Source: Denticeps clupeoides (Eukaryota; Chordata; Actinopteri; Clupeiformes; Denticipitidae). Taken from it: a stretch of DNA of 64,000 nt. Shown one piece after another: positions 36,898 to 49,525 of the stretch. How positions within the stretch are numbered: position 1 is the first letter of the stretch; each line of letters begins with the position of its first letter. Both the position numbers and the translations under genes were made by a program. Below the pieces are notes generated by a model, which saw nothing but the letters and a program-made list of their open reading frames with translations, did no database searches and was not told where the DNA came from. The stretch spans positions 12,178,204 through 12,242,203 of the forward strand of contig NC_041724.1 in assembly GCF_900700375.1 (NCBI RefSeq), given 5' to 3'.

Positions 36898-37479
36898 GTG
36901 TGAACATGGAATAATTTGCTTTGTGTTTATCCAGATGTAAACTCCACAATGTGCTCATATTCTGCCTTCAATTCTCACCATCTCCAAGATGTATAATCTA
37001 AAGACAACAAAAGCTACAAAAAAAAAAAAAAGGTATATGCCTCCTGGCCAGTACAAAACAAGTCTACGACATCAGTGATAGAAATATTGGCATCATACTC
37101 CTGTAAAACACAGAAACAAAATGCAGAGTAAAAAAAAAAAAAAAAAAAACATTCCAGGAATGTAGTACAACCCCCTCAATGAAAACTAGACTCACACAGA
37201 CACACTCCGGTTTAACCTGCGCTACCCCTTTTCCACTGTGCTGACTGCCTGTTCCCAAATGAAACCTATTTATCCACTGTGGAATAATAACAAAAAAAGC
37301 AACGTCTGGAGTTGCGTGAGCTGCTGAAGACATAAATGAGTTCTGCATTCCCTGCTTTGTGTAGTACGCAAGGTTTGTGACGCGTGTACAAATATTATAA
37401 CTCATTTACAATTTATGCTTACTGTACTTATTTAGATTTATAATGAATGAGCTGCCAGTACCAGTGTCCAAGATGCACC

Positions 37480-40400
37480 TCAAGGTGCTCCTGCAGTTTT
37501 CTGAATCTGTTCTTTCAGGATGAGGATGCTCTGTCTCTGTTCCGGGGGCAGCATGGCAATCTGTTCTGGGGTCAGCTGCAAGACCTGCATGATCAGGGCA
37601 GCCTGCAGGGAGGGGGGCACACACACACACACCAAAAAAAAAAAAAAAAAGTTACAAGATGCTAAACTCAACCAAAAGAAAAGGCGAGAATGAAATGCCA
37701 CAGAGTGAGTATTCCCAGTACTGCATTCCAAAAGCAGCCAGGTAATCCAGTTTGTCTGCACGGCTGAGGTTATTGTTATATCACCATTCTGAGAGCAGCG
37801 TGATACACTTGACTTTTGAAGAAATCAACAGGCATAATATATGAATAAAATACAAACGAGCCTATTCAGCACCTTTTCATGATCCTGAGATGAGACTTGG
37901 CTCTGGCCTGGACTGAATCCTCCTGACTGTGGGACTCCAGAGAGGCCTGGACCCTGTAAGTACAAACACTTAAATCATTAAGTTTGGATGGCTAAATACA
38001 GGCTTAAATAAATAAATAAATAAGACAATTTATCACAGGTTCCAAAAATACACTATTAGCTTCTTGTATCATTTATGCATACGCACAGTAATATTCACAC
38101 GCTCATATCTAAAAGTTCCCGTATAATGGAAATTTCACTTTGTGAGATTATTTAACAGTAATAGGCAGCTCAGACGGTCAGAAATGGAATTTGTCCCCTA
38201 ATGACATCGAAAGGGAAAAGGTTACCTCCCGTTTCTCACACATTTCCCACCCAAATATTATCTCCATTGCAGTTGCTTGTGATGGGATGTAAATATGAGT
38301 ACAAGTTTTTTTAGTTCCGTCACACGAGACTCTGAAGAACCAGTGGGGAAATGTGTGAGCTACGGGAGGTAACCTTTCCCCTTACGATCTCTCCTCCTCG
38401 TCATTTGCATTTAAAGCTACACACACCAAATTTCTGAATGAGTCTTCAGATACAGTATTAGGGGACCACTAATATAAAATTTAAAAAAAAATAATGTCAG
38501 GGGACCTTTAAGGGAATCCTCCATTTACAAGGTCCTATAACTGCCGAACTGACGGAGGACACTTGCCTGCATTGAGTGGGGAACGGGGCCTTGCATGCCG
38601 CTCGCTACAGGGACCCTCTGGCCTGACACCGAACCCCGAGTATCCACAGCTCTAGGGTCACGGCCTGGCATTGGTGCTAAAGTTTCGGTTATGTTTCACA
38701 ACAGGTCATACTTCAAGCATATATAGAAAAAAAGAAAGAAAAACTTTCATATACAGAAGTGGCTGGTTTCTGTCTATACTTGGTACCTCTGGCCTCCATT
38801 GGCAGGCCCCTCTGATCCATCATGGGTCCTCTGGGTTCTCCCATCATTCCTCTGGGTTCTACCATGGGTGCACCCCTCATGTCATGTGGCCCTCGCATGT
38901 CCGGTGGGCCCATGTGCATAGGCGGGCCGTGGTGGGACGGAGCTCCCATGAAGCCACGGCTGTGTTCATAAAAAAAAAAAAAAAGCAAAACACACAATGA
39001 CCTACTAGAGCCAAGAAACAAATTAGGGGTGCATAAGAGCCGGCGTGCCACCCTCACCTGGGTTCCACCTCTCCTGTGACATTCAGCAACGTGCCGCCGC
39101 GAGGGTCATTTGGTCCATCACCCAGCAGGCCCCTGGGAGGAACCCCTGTAGGTCCTGGAGGAGGAACACCAGATCGCATTGGTGCCCGGGGGTCAGTTAT
39201 GGGCACTGCGGGGAGGAAAGCGTATCCAGTGAAAATGCTTTGATTCCACTGGACCACTTTGAAAATCTAGACTACATATCGTTAGGTCAGAATTATTACG
39301 CTACTCCCGTTCTTTTTTTCTTTCAACCCAAAATAATTTTCCAATTGACCCAAACTAGTCACCAGTCCGGCAACATCCAAGAGCGCTTTTAAGGGAAGAA
39401 AATATAGATTTCAATTGTCCATTCAGTGACCTTGTAGGCACCTCATGGAGAAAGAATCCCTTCACAAAGGACCTTATTCTCTTAGATTTCATGTTCTGAA
39501 AAAACAAGATGCGGTTTCACTTTCCATGCATTCATCACAGAGGACTCAATAGGACTTTGTAGTCATTTCCCAGATATACTGTTTGTGTCAATAAGGAAAG
39601 AGTTTATGATTCACAAAGGGGCTCTCAACCAAACACACACCATGCACACACACATAACAACGATATGTCAAAAGTGGATTAATCATTACAATTTTGGTTT
39701 CTGGTGCACCACAAATATTTATTATGTGCAGTGGAGGAAGTAAATCAGACTAAACCAGTCTTTTAACACTGATTCAGTTCCCAGCCAATTGAGTGGGGCT
39801 TTGGCACTTGGAATCACACCACCTTAATGAATTTGAAAAATTCATTATAAAAGAAATGAAAAGAAACGAAAAGTGCACAATTTTTCTACAAGAATTCTGA
39901 GACAAAAGACTGACCACCATATGTAGGACATATTTGAACAGATACATGCCCATAAATAACATCCACAACTGAAGTGCTTAATACAAAATCATGCTACACT
40001 GATGTAGTAAATATATCACTACCTTTATAGGGTTTCTGTAAGCTTTCAACAATTAAAAACTTCCCGAATGGAAAATTCTGATCACATTTATCAAACTGGA
40101 ACATTTTTCCCCAAAAAGAAAAGTAAAACGCCATGTTACTTCACAAACTATCGAGCTTGGCATTTGATTATGGGAATAAAGTCAACACATGACATTTAAC
40201 ACCTAAAAAAAAAAAGACCTGGTGTGTTTTAAAAGCTATTTAATGCCATAAAACCTTATTTTTAAGTGTTTTAAGGCTTGTTGGAAACCCTACATGGAAC
40301 CACAATTGTTTTCTTTGATTCTTCTGTCCAATTCTATATTGCTGTCTGACTCTGCCACATGGCCAAAGTTGGACAGTGATACCTTGAGGCCGCTCGATAG

Positions 40401-43400
40401 CAACCTGACCGGCTGCTCCTACCGGAGAGTCCTGAAGGCTTCCTGGGTCAGCATTAAATAAAGAGCAGAGGAGAAACAGGCTGAGATGGTTAAGAACTGA
40501 CGCACAAACCAACGAGTCCAGGACGAAGGCACAACAGCCACACTGTAAAGAGCCTCAAATGAGGTACTCCTCCAGAGATACACATGCTTTTCCATTTGGG
40601 TTTTGCAAAAGGGGAGTTGTTTTACAAGTAATTTACCAGGGTGAACAGATGAATAAGAATCCATTGACGGAGAAACGATAATACCGACTGGAGTTACTGC
40701 ACCCCCTAATGGACATTACATGGATGCAAACAAAAGCAGCTATAACATGAGTCTGAGTGATGGGATGGAGGGATGAAGTGTACTTATATTTTTAACACAC
40801 AAACAAGTGACTCTGTACCTTGCCCCCTCTCTATAGCCATAGGCCCTCCCTGGGGGATCCCTAAACCTCCTGAAGAGCACAGAGTGGAAGGAAAAAAAAA
40901 AAATAACAAACATGTTCAGCCGTACCGCACTAAACAATGAACCATGAACACAGACCTCAGGAATTGTGTACTTTTTCCCTCAGGAACGAATGAAAAAATA
41001 AATAAATAAAATTAAAAAAGTACCTGACGGCCCCACTGGGCCCTGTCCTGGCATGGGTCCAGGTACACCACCCATCTGAGGGGGCATCATTTGTGAGGCT
41101 CCGTTCACATGCATCCCCGGCTGAGGAACACACAGCAGGACATTAAAGTTACACACTATACAAAAGAAATTAGATTATCAAGTGAAGCAACGCCAAGGTA
41201 CCTTTAGATGGATATTTTCATTAAGCTACATAAGACATAGCACATGGCATACAATGTCCACTACCAGAGGTATTAGTGCTATTTATACACTTGTCTATAT
41301 CTTAGACACTACTGGAACCAAGCAACTGCAAGTTGTTGTATAGTTCTGTAGTTTAAAAAAGAAAATAAAATTGGTAATACAACTGACCACCGGCTGAGAC
41401 ACAGGGGCAGTGGGTTGGGGCAGAGGCTGGTTGGAGGGTGGTGCTTCCCCTGCTTGGATGCTGCCGATGAGTGGCTGCACTGGGGTCTGACGGTGGAGCA
41501 TTTTCTATGGACCAAAGCAGAATCAAAGTTGCTGCAAAACATTCTTCACATTTGAATTTTAAACAGACTCTTCAGCTCAGGAAAAAAAATGTAACCATTC
41601 ACATCAAAATCTAAGCACGTCCGGCCAACTCTCACCAAGGCGATCTCTGGGTCGACAATACGCATGACCACCTGAGCCTGCAGCAGGGCATAGGCCAGCT
41701 GGGGATTCTGAAGGAGCATGTTCCTGGCCTCCTGAGGGCTGTTCTGCACACACACCTGAAGATACGGCACACAAAAACAACAGATATATGTCTTCTGATT
41801 ATAAGATCTCAGCTTCATAAGAACGAGTAGCCTAGTGGAGAAGACCCCCATCAATAAACCAGAATCCCTGAGAAAGACACTTAACCCCGAGTGTCCCCAG
41901 GAGACAGAGGACAAGAGTTTACAAAATCTAGCATTTCAATACACCAAGTAATATATGAACATGGGTCTGGAATAATAGTCATTACAGAGTGGCTGGTGCC
42001 ACTCTGATGATCTCACCTTCATCTGTTTCATCAACTCAAACATCTGCTCAGGCGGAAGACTGGCTACAGCCCTGCTGATGGACTCAGGGGCCTCCTCCGG
42101 TGCACAGCCGTCCCCATAAGGAGACTCAATGATGGGAGCGCCAGTTCCCAGGCCTGAAGGCAACAGATCAAGTCACCACTCAATAAATGTTCTACAGAAC
42201 CTGCAGGCTTAAGGATCATACAGAGACGGCACAATGTAAAGGTGTACATTTGAAATGGTTGTTATTAGACTTACTCTTCAGCTCCTCTTTATTCTTCTCA
42301 CTGGCGGCATTGTCGACGCGCAGGGCTCTACCGCTGAATTCTCTTCCATTCAGGTTTCTCATGGCACTGAGGGCCGTCTCCTGGTCCTGATACTCACAGA
42401 ACCCATATCCTTTGGGTTTTCCAGTTTCTCGATCATACACAAGCCTGAAAGAATATATAGTTATACACTTATCAAAAATAGCTGGAACTGGGTGTTATGC
42501 AAAAAAAATCCATATCAGTCAATATCTATTTGTATTACAATTGTTTAGTTTCTAACAGAGGTGTTTTGCATTAAAGCAGGCTATTGTAATTGTGACATCT
42601 CTGCTTTTTTTGCCATAAAGGCATGGAGCTAGCAAAAGTGGAATCAATGGCCTGTTGTTGGAGTCCAATAAGGGTTTTTCTCTTGGAATGACACAAACTA
42701 GACCTAATTATATATCAATCAAGTAAAAAAAATCCATTTCCATATAATTATCTTTATCTTTTAATTGCCCAGCCACAATCTTAGCTATACATTAAATCAT
42801 ATCATGGATAAAGAGACTATTGAGTCAGCCAAAAATGTTCAGACTTAGAAAGCTGACAGCCTCTTACACTATAATAGAGTAAAAAAGCTGTATTTTTTTC
42901 ATTCCCGACATAAATACAAAATAAAGAGACATCGGCCGAAGCCTCCAGAGAAACGGTCTCGGGGGCGCATCTACACAGGCGACGCATTAAACACCCGACA
43001 AGCGCTAACCTGAAGCTGACCACGAGTCCGACTTCTGAGAAGATGTCCTTCAGCTGCTCCTCTGTAGCCTCGTACGGGATGTTCCCCACTGCAACAAAAA
43101 GACGAGCCAGAACACGTGAAGAGCAACAGGAGCGGTCAAAGCATGGCAGGAACGCCAGGTACACCGGAGCCCTGCTGGTAGCGAAACCTCCCGGTTACAC
43201 GGAGTTATATCACAAATCACGTGCTTTTTTTGTTATTAACAAGCGCCGTGGCTAACACGACCGGGTAACATCTGGCCGCTACTGTCAGCAAAGGCAAACA
43301 ACAAGTCAAGACATAAACGCGTAAATGTCACAGCAAGTCCCCGGAATTAGAGAAGCGCGTACCGAAGACCGAGCGCAGGGAGCGGTCCACCGCCGGGTCC

Positions 43401-43441
43401 CTCCCAGCAGCTGCGGCGACCGCGGCTGCGACACCCGCCAT
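37480..43441 (-). CDS. cstf2: Cleavage stimulation factor subunit 2 (CstF-64), complete
   Basis: CstF-64 binds GU-rich elements downstream of poly(A) sites in nuclear 3'-end processing. Exons: 43441-43363, 43088-43010, 42444-42275, 42153-42017, 41755-41636, 41504-41388, 41120-41024, 40869-40819, 40442-40383, 39205-39058, 38959-38787, 38676-38567, 37953-37873, 37602-37480. All are in phase, giving 514 residues. The RRM spans about residues 24-105 ([13 protein letters not shown], then [10 protein letters not shown]). The hinge ([18 protein letters not shown]) binds CSTF3/symplekin. A Pro/Gly/Met-rich middle includes [20 protein letters not shown]. The C-terminal three-helix domain ([20 protein letters not shown]) binds PCF11. 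The human MEARA repeat is absent. The intron after 38567 starts with GCAAGT, a GC-AG intron. The 60-nt exon 40442-40383 is the least certain. Confidence 0.96.
38165..38515. mobile_element. Probable MITE with internal inverted repeat
   Basis: GGGAAAAGGTTACCTCCCG near 38214 is the inverse of CGGGAGGTAACCTTTCCCC near 38363, with matching ACACATTTCCCAC/GTGGGGAAATGTGT arms. The outer ends share GTCCCCTAAT. It fills a cstf2 intron and shows no coding signal. Confidence 0.55.
41818..41912 (-). repeat. Interspersed repeat family A fragment
   Basis: Minus-strand fragment with GAGTAGCCTAGTGGAGAAGA and GAGAAAGACACTTAACCCCG. It lies in the cstf2 intron upstream of exon 41755-41636. Confidence 0.7.
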
Positions 43442-43510
43442 CTTTCCTAGCAGAGACCGGCCACCCGGAAACAATAGCGCGCCGTCTGCGACTACTTCCG
43501 GGTGGGCGTT
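43442..43510 (-). promoter_or_regulatory. cstf2 CpG-rich promoter
   Basis: The start of cstf2 exon 1 and the 70 bases upstream are CpG-rich (GCGCGCCGTC) with two CACTTCCGG-type ETS motifs on the two strands (CCACCCGGAAAC near 43461; CTACTTCCGGG near 43492). This fits a housekeeping promoter. Confidence 0.45.
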
Positions 43511-43784
43511 TCCGCTTATTATACATTTTTTGCTTTGTTTCGCTCAATTAAGACTGAGGGTCCCCAACGTAAATATTTTTTTAAGTTTACCATACTGAGT
43601 AGTGTGCTTTACAATGCTGAATACAAACTAAAACTATTTTTATTCACCAAAAACAAAGAGGAAAAAACTCCCATCAGGAGTTTTGGTAAAATCCCCAGGA
43701 GGGTTGCCATGCATGGATCAGTCACTTTTTACTTTTAATACTAATATTCAAAGCAAATTGTCAGCATAAGTGTTGCATGAATTA

Positions 43785-43995
43785 TAACTGGGGCAGTGAT
43801 GGCCCAGCAGGTATGGAAGTGAAGGTTGCCGGTTCGAACCCCGAAGCACCGTCCCCACACACTGCTCCCCGGGCGCCTGTCATGGCTGCCCACTGCTCAC
43901 TCAGGGTGATGGTTAAAAACAGAGGGCACATTTTGTTGTGTCACCGTGTGCTGCGCTTTAGTGTTTCACAATGACCATCACTTCACTTTCATCAA
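43785..43995 (+). repeat. Interspersed repeat family B
   Basis: Begins GGGGCAGTGATGGCCCAGCA, carries GCCGGTTCGAACCCCG and ends CAATGACCATCACTTCACTT. The head resembles a tRNA with a B-box (GGTTCGAACCC). Confidence 0.85.
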
Positions 43996-43999
43996 CACA

Positions 44000-45500
44000 C
44001 AAAATTCACAATATATTTTCAAAATATTGAAATATAAAAAATATGCTCTTGGAAAAGTCACCAGGCAGCAAAATATCCCTGTCAATCAAAGAAAAACAAA
44101 ACACAGTGTTTGAGAAGGATTAGAATCCTATGCCATTCGGTTGGTGCAGCCATAAAGTTACTCTACAGCCATTCCTTTGTTTTTCCCATGAATTTGATTA
44201 AGCCACCATGGGTAGCAGCAGATAGGTGGATCCTTTGGGGCTGGTAAGGATTCTACTTCAGCCTTTAATTTTATATTTTGTATTATATTAGTACATGTCT
44301 TGTTTTTAAGCCTGCATTTTTTTACACACAGTATTTGTGATACATCTCTGACTCGCCTTATATCGTTGTGCTTGTTACAACGACAATATAAAGATATTCT
44401 GATAAATAGCAGCAACGACAGTTCGTAAACACCTGGATTTACTTTTAGCCCAGAGTGCCCTTAACTTATTAGTGAAATGTGAATGTAAGAAACCAGCCAA
44501 AGCACAAGAAAACTATACAGCCAAGCAGAGGGGTCCTTCCCTTTTTAATTAGTCTGTAATAAAAAGGACATGGAGTCCCAACAAAGATAGCTAGACATGA
44601 AGAGAGTCTTTGAGGTTACACTGTCCAGCAGAGATTCATGCAGCGATTGCTGTGTGAAGTGGCTGGAAGGTCCCATTTAGTTGAGCGTGACCAGGGAGCG
44701 ATTATTATAACCTGTAAATAAAGCATTTGGTGCTTTAGTGAATTTGACTGAATATGGCATTTCAGGGTTCCTGTTGGCACTGCCAGAACAATTGTACGTG
44801 TTTTATTGCAGATGCTACACAACACTTCACACCCCTCATTTCACCTTCGAAGAAAACAGAAATAGAAAACAATGTAACATGCATGTTTCGCTAACATGTG
44901 ATGTAAGTATAATCGAACTGATGCCTTTATTACAGATGATTCAAAGATTCCCATCAATTATTTGAAAAAGCAAATGTTCATATGCATCGTCAAAGTCAGT
45001 GCAACAAAGACGACACCAGTCGTCTTGTTCCATTTATGTTTAAATAATGTGTTAAATAAGCAGTTACATTTATTTAGCACATTTATTTATTCTTTATGTT
45101 TTCTCGTAACTGTTGCGTAATGTTTTTGTATAATTCAGCTGCATCCCAACACTTCACAGCCATTACGCCACACAACTCGAGGCTCATTAGGCGGAGCTGG
45201 TCAGATGGTCGCGGTTCCCGAGCCCGACGCCAGGGGGCGCACAGACACAACGGCCCCCGTCCTGCGTCCATTTTTTAAAAAGGCCCGGCACAACCAGCGC
45301 ATCGCCATCGGATGAAATTACAATTTTTTTAATCGTATCGAACATGCTCCGGTGACATTTTATTCTAAATAATATGGAATGTCGTTTTAAAACGACGGTC
45401 GCACGGACGGTCCCCCGTTTTCCGGGGCTTCCAGGCCGGACGAGCGAGGAGAGGTTTAATTAGAGAAAGACCCTTTCTCTCTTTCTGCTGGACGTACGAT
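44000..45500. other. Gap downstream of the cstf2 promoter, no gene recognised
   Basis: AT-rich to about 45150, then a CpG-rich patch (45160-45720) around the first tRNA gene. I saw no coding homology. Confidence 0.5.
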
Positions 45501-45533
45501 ACCGACGGAAAACGGAAAAGCCGCGCGGCGCCG

Positions 45534-45606
45534 TGGTTCCACTGGGGCTCGAACCCAGGACCTTCTGCGTGTAAAGCAGACGTGATAACCGCTGCACTAT
45601 GGAACC
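45534..45606 (-). tRNA. tRNA-Val (anticodon TAC)
   Basis: The 73-base minus-strand tRNA folds with acceptor stem GGTTCCA paired to TGGAACC and a 3' A discriminator. The A-box region is TAGTGCAGCGG, the anticodon loop is TTTACAC and the B-box is GGTTCGAGCCC. It is essentially the vertebrate tRNA-Val-TAC sequence, with no intron. The TTTT terminator expected downstream on the minus strand is weak. Confidence 0.93.
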
Positions 45607-46027
45607 AGACGGCGGGGCTGGCGGCGGAAAGCCCCGATGCCATGCGCGCACCGGTCCGTCGTTTGTGCCCCGAACTTCTGTCGACCGGAGCGGCATTTGG
45701 CGACGTCGCCTGACACGTGTTGATCGCGCGATCACGTTGCAGCGGCGTCAGATCAGGAGCACGAATTACCGGCTAACCGGCTCCGCGCTGGCCATGCAGT
45801 CGACTTGGAGAATGCGAGAACAATGGGATGAAGGCTGCTCGTCTTCGTCATGAAACGATGTCTGGCATCTAACAGCCACTGGATGTTGCGTGTGTTGTAT
45901 GTGGCCTTTAGGCTCCAGCCAGGCCAAGGGAATTAATTTCCAAAGAATGCAATACGCTTGATCTCAGTACCATATAAACTGAGCTTTTTAAAAATCTGCT
46001 CTCACATCACCATCTTAAATCACTGCA

Positions 46028-46028
46028 T

Positions 46029-46067
<39 letters not shown>

Positions 46068-46068
46068 A
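46028..46068 (+). repeat. CA then TA microsatellite
   Basis: About nine CA units followed by about nine TA units, abutting the MITE at 46070. Confidence 0.9.
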
Positions 46069-46069
46069 C

Positions 46070-46285
46070 TATGGGTTTTCTTTATTTTCATGACCATTTA
46101 CATTGGTAGATTCTCACTGAAGGCATCAAAACTATGAAGAGTGATGGAGCGCTGAACTCCACTTTTTTGTTAATTCATAGTTTTGATGCCTTCAGTGAGA
46201 ATCTACCAACGTAAATGGTCATGAAAATAAAGAAAACACATTGAATGAGAAGGTGTGTCCAAACTTTTGCCCTGTACTGTATATA
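46070..46285 (+). mobile_element. Internally deleted copy of the Tc1-like MITE seen at 20700
   Basis: Inverted arms TTTTCATGACCATTTACATT and AACGTAAATGGTCATGAAAA flank a short centre. The right end reads CAAACTTTTGCCCTGTACTG and the left tip is missing. Confidence 0.75.
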
Positions 46286-46566
46286 TACTTTATATGTGTG
46301 TGTGTATAATGAAATATTACTGAATGCAGTATGCGTAGATCAGAGGGATCCTAAGATGCTTCTAAACAATTATAGTTGGCTTAAAGAAGGAATTTACCTT
46401 AAATATACAAGCAAACACATTCTAAGTGAACTGCATTTCTTAAAATTGATATAAAAGGGTCTTTCTGCTTGCCTGAAACGTATGCACTTTGTTTATAGAA
46501 TGTTCAATAACTATTTTTTTTTTTTTTTTAAATGTATGCATACTGAGCATAGAAAATGGGACACAA

Positions 46567-46612
46567 TGGTTCCACTGGGACTCACACCATAAAGCACTAC
46601 ACTACCCTACAT
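46567..46612 (-). pseudogene. Internally deleted tRNA-Val relic
   Basis: On the minus strand the sequence has a 5' part like TAGTGTAGTG and a 3' part GAGTCCCAGTGGAACCA, matching tRNA-Val, with the anticodon arm missing. It lies between the two intact tRNA-Val genes. Confidence 0.55.
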
Positions 46613-46895
46613 GATGATAGACATGAAAACGCCCTCAAAAATGACCCCAAGATTACATGTAAAGGTGAGTAAACCTGCTGGCATTTCTTGTGGCAGGATC
46701 AATATTATCAATATGACTGAATTCATTGACGCCGGTTGGTTTAATGAAGGATTTGAAAACATAAATACATACATAAAACCATTAAAAATATATTCAATTC
46801 TGATGCTACTTCTTAATAAGTGAACATGTATGAGATATTCTAGATGTTGAACAATGACCAGGTTAAGCATGCAGAACTGATGGAAAAAGACAGGC

Positions 46896-46968
46896 TGGTT
46901 CCACTGGGGCTCGAACCCAGGACCTTCTGCGTGTAAAGCAGACGTGATAACCGCTACACTATGGAACC
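46896..46968 (-). tRNA. tRNA-Val (anticodon TAC), second copy
   Basis: Identical to the copy at 45534-45606 except for one base in the D stem (TAGTGTAGCGG rather than TAGTGCAGCGG). The T form is the one usual in vertebrate tRNA-Val-TAC. Acceptor stem, anticodon loop TTTACAC and B-box GGTTCGAGCCC are intact, and it is 73 bases long. Confidence 0.95.
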
Positions 46969-46969
46969 A

Positions 46970-48480
46970 GGTGGTGGCAGTGCACTTTCCAGAGGGGGAT
47001 CGTCCCTGGTAATCATCTCTGCGATCCCACTTCCCGTCCTTCTGGATCCACAAGGCCAAACTGGTTTGGTTGGTTGGTTCAAATCCCATGTTTTAGTACT
47101 TGTTCATCACATGTGATGATTTTCCCTGGCCTTTTTTCCTGGTTTTTGAGATGTCATACATCTGATTATATTGACATTTGCTGTATTACTCCTCTTCGTC
47201 TTTTTCAAATGCCAGGAAGGCACACCCCTGGTCCTATAAAAGAAAAATATAGTGCTAGTTTACAAAGGTGCTATGGCTGGATCAGCAGATTAGGAGAAGG
47301 ACTGTGTGCCATGGGTCGCCCACCATTGCTTCAGCTTACACATCTTACTACTTTCCACCCGTACCAGTGGTCTGCAGGCTTACATCTAAGCTAGTTCCCA
47401 AACTAATTTCAGGTCCTCTGGTCCTTTACCCAAGATCCAAATGAGGACAGGGTCACACACCCACACCAATGGTGATCCAATACCACGGATCCAAGCTTCC
47501 AGAAGCATAGGCATTCCTAATGACTGGCATTTTCTAAAGATCTATGTAACCAACATACGTCTTTCATGAGACACAACGATAAGGAGCCTACAAACCAGAC
47601 AAGGCCTTCCGCACACTTGGCCACATTTGCACTAATGGCTTATTTTCCACTGGCACATTGCTGCCCATTAAGGAGGTCCACAAGGAGACAGGACCTATGA
47701 AGGTCCTTCCATATTTCCTCCAGATGCAATCAGTGTTATATGAGGCTGCAAATTGGAAGCTTTACTCTTCATGTTAGCTGCTCTGTAGCCCGTCTCCTGG
47801 GTCTTTGACCACCTGAACCAAAGCTTACCCTCTAGTGAGAGCGACATAAAATGAGTACAGTATTTTTTGTTTAGTTGGGTCATTGTCTAATTTTAAAAGA
47901 TATGAGGATTTTAGAATGAGGTAGAAATCGTTTTGTACTATATTTGTATATTTTGTACTTTTAAAAATCCCTAATTTTGTTTTGTTCGTGATGTTACAAA
48001 GTTTTTGTGATGTTACAATAATTTTGTTTTGTTCATGATTTTTCAGTGTTTTTGCATTTGTGATGTTTCCCATGTTACAATTTGGGTAATAATAATGGGT
48101 GTTAGGGGGGTAATGGCAGAATTGTTTACATTAAATATGCATGCATGCATGTTTGATAATAGACAGAAAATTCAATCACAAAACAGATTTCCTTCACTGT
48201 GGATGAGCCAGACCAACCTATAGGGTCAAGCTTATTTTTAGCAGTAAAGACAACATGATAGAACAGCGCTTTAGTTGTAAACACATCAGAGATTAACATA
48301 TCCATAACAGTCCACAAGAAGCTGGAAATTTCCTTCTCTCTTGTTAAAATGTAACAAATCGGTCCACTGGTTGTAATTACAATCCACTGAATTTCCCTTA
48401 TAATTTCCCATATAGATCAGTGGCCACAAGGATCATCACACATAAATTGGGGTTATTGTGCAAAAACCCATAATAATACA
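46970..48480. other. Intergenic stretch, no gene recognised
   Basis: Moderate-AT sequence with short chance frames. I saw no homology to a known protein and no repeat of the families described here. Confidence 0.5.
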
Positions 48481-49496
48481 GTGTACGTGTACCGTTACTA
48501 TAAAAGTCAGGCGTGTGTCCCGTCTGGGGACGGCTTAACCCCGGTGATGCACGTTATGCACCCACCCAGAAGCCCACGGCGCCGTCTGACCGGAGTGCTC
48601 GGGGACCGTCGGTCCGAGCCCGCAGGTATAAGGCGGGTCGGCGTTAGGACCCTGGGTGCGCGATTCTCCTCTCCAGCTGCTGCGGTCTGAAAACTGGCGT
48701 TGAGGGGAAGACTGCGCGGAGGAGCCCGAATTTCACGCCGGATCCGGTACGCTCCCTTCTTCCCTGTTAAAACACGAGCCGAAAGCCACGCCGCGAGGCG
48801 CGCGCGGTGGGGGTAGGCCGCGGGACGGAAAGCCGGCCGGAGGACACGCGTGGATTTTTTGAAAGTGGCGGCGGGGGGGGAGCCCGTTCGGGATGTGAGG
48901 TAAGGCGCCGCGACACCATGCGATCACTAATAACAAAGGCGAGCGAGGGGGGCATTAAAGGGGGCACCGCGCCACGCCACGGAGGGCGGCTGTCAACTCC
49001 CGAAACTTTCCGAGCGCGTGGAAGTTGACGAACTCGCGCCCGACGTCGGTGTTCCCCCCCCCACACCCCACCCCACGCGTGGCGCGTTTCGTGTCATTTA
49101 AGGTCGACCGCGCAATACGCGGCGACCCGCTTTTATTCATTATTTTTTATTTAATTCCGCTTTCGGGGCGGGGCGGGGTCCCGAAAACGGTGACACCTCG
49201 CGCCGCCGGACCAGCTCGGCCTAGCGGAGCCAGGGGGACGTGGGGGAGCGGGGTCGCGGGGATGGTGACCGGGGAGCTTTAACGACCTGTCACTTCCTAC
49301 CGCGGCCCCGGCGCAGCGGCGGCGCGATTCGCGGCTCTCGTTTCCCCGCCGCTCCCGACAGATGCCCGGACGGAGAGTCCCGGTCCCGCCGGCTGCACCT
49401 GGCGCCTTCCGGCGCCGACGTCGGGACGCGGCCACTCGGTCCTGACGAGGCCTTGCTCGGGGGCGACGGAGTCACTTTCCGGGCCGACCCCCGCCC

Positions 49497-49525
49497 CGCC
49501 ACGCCACGCCACGCCACGCCACGCC
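49497..49525 (+). repeat. CGCCA pentanucleotide tandem repeat
   Basis: Five to six units of CGCCA/CACGC inside the GC-rich block. Confidence 0.85.

Noticed and set aside
45365-45735. Frames containing a SALHAEGPGFEPQWN-like peptide, also seen at 46607-47089
   Set aside because: They are translations of the two tRNA-Val genes.
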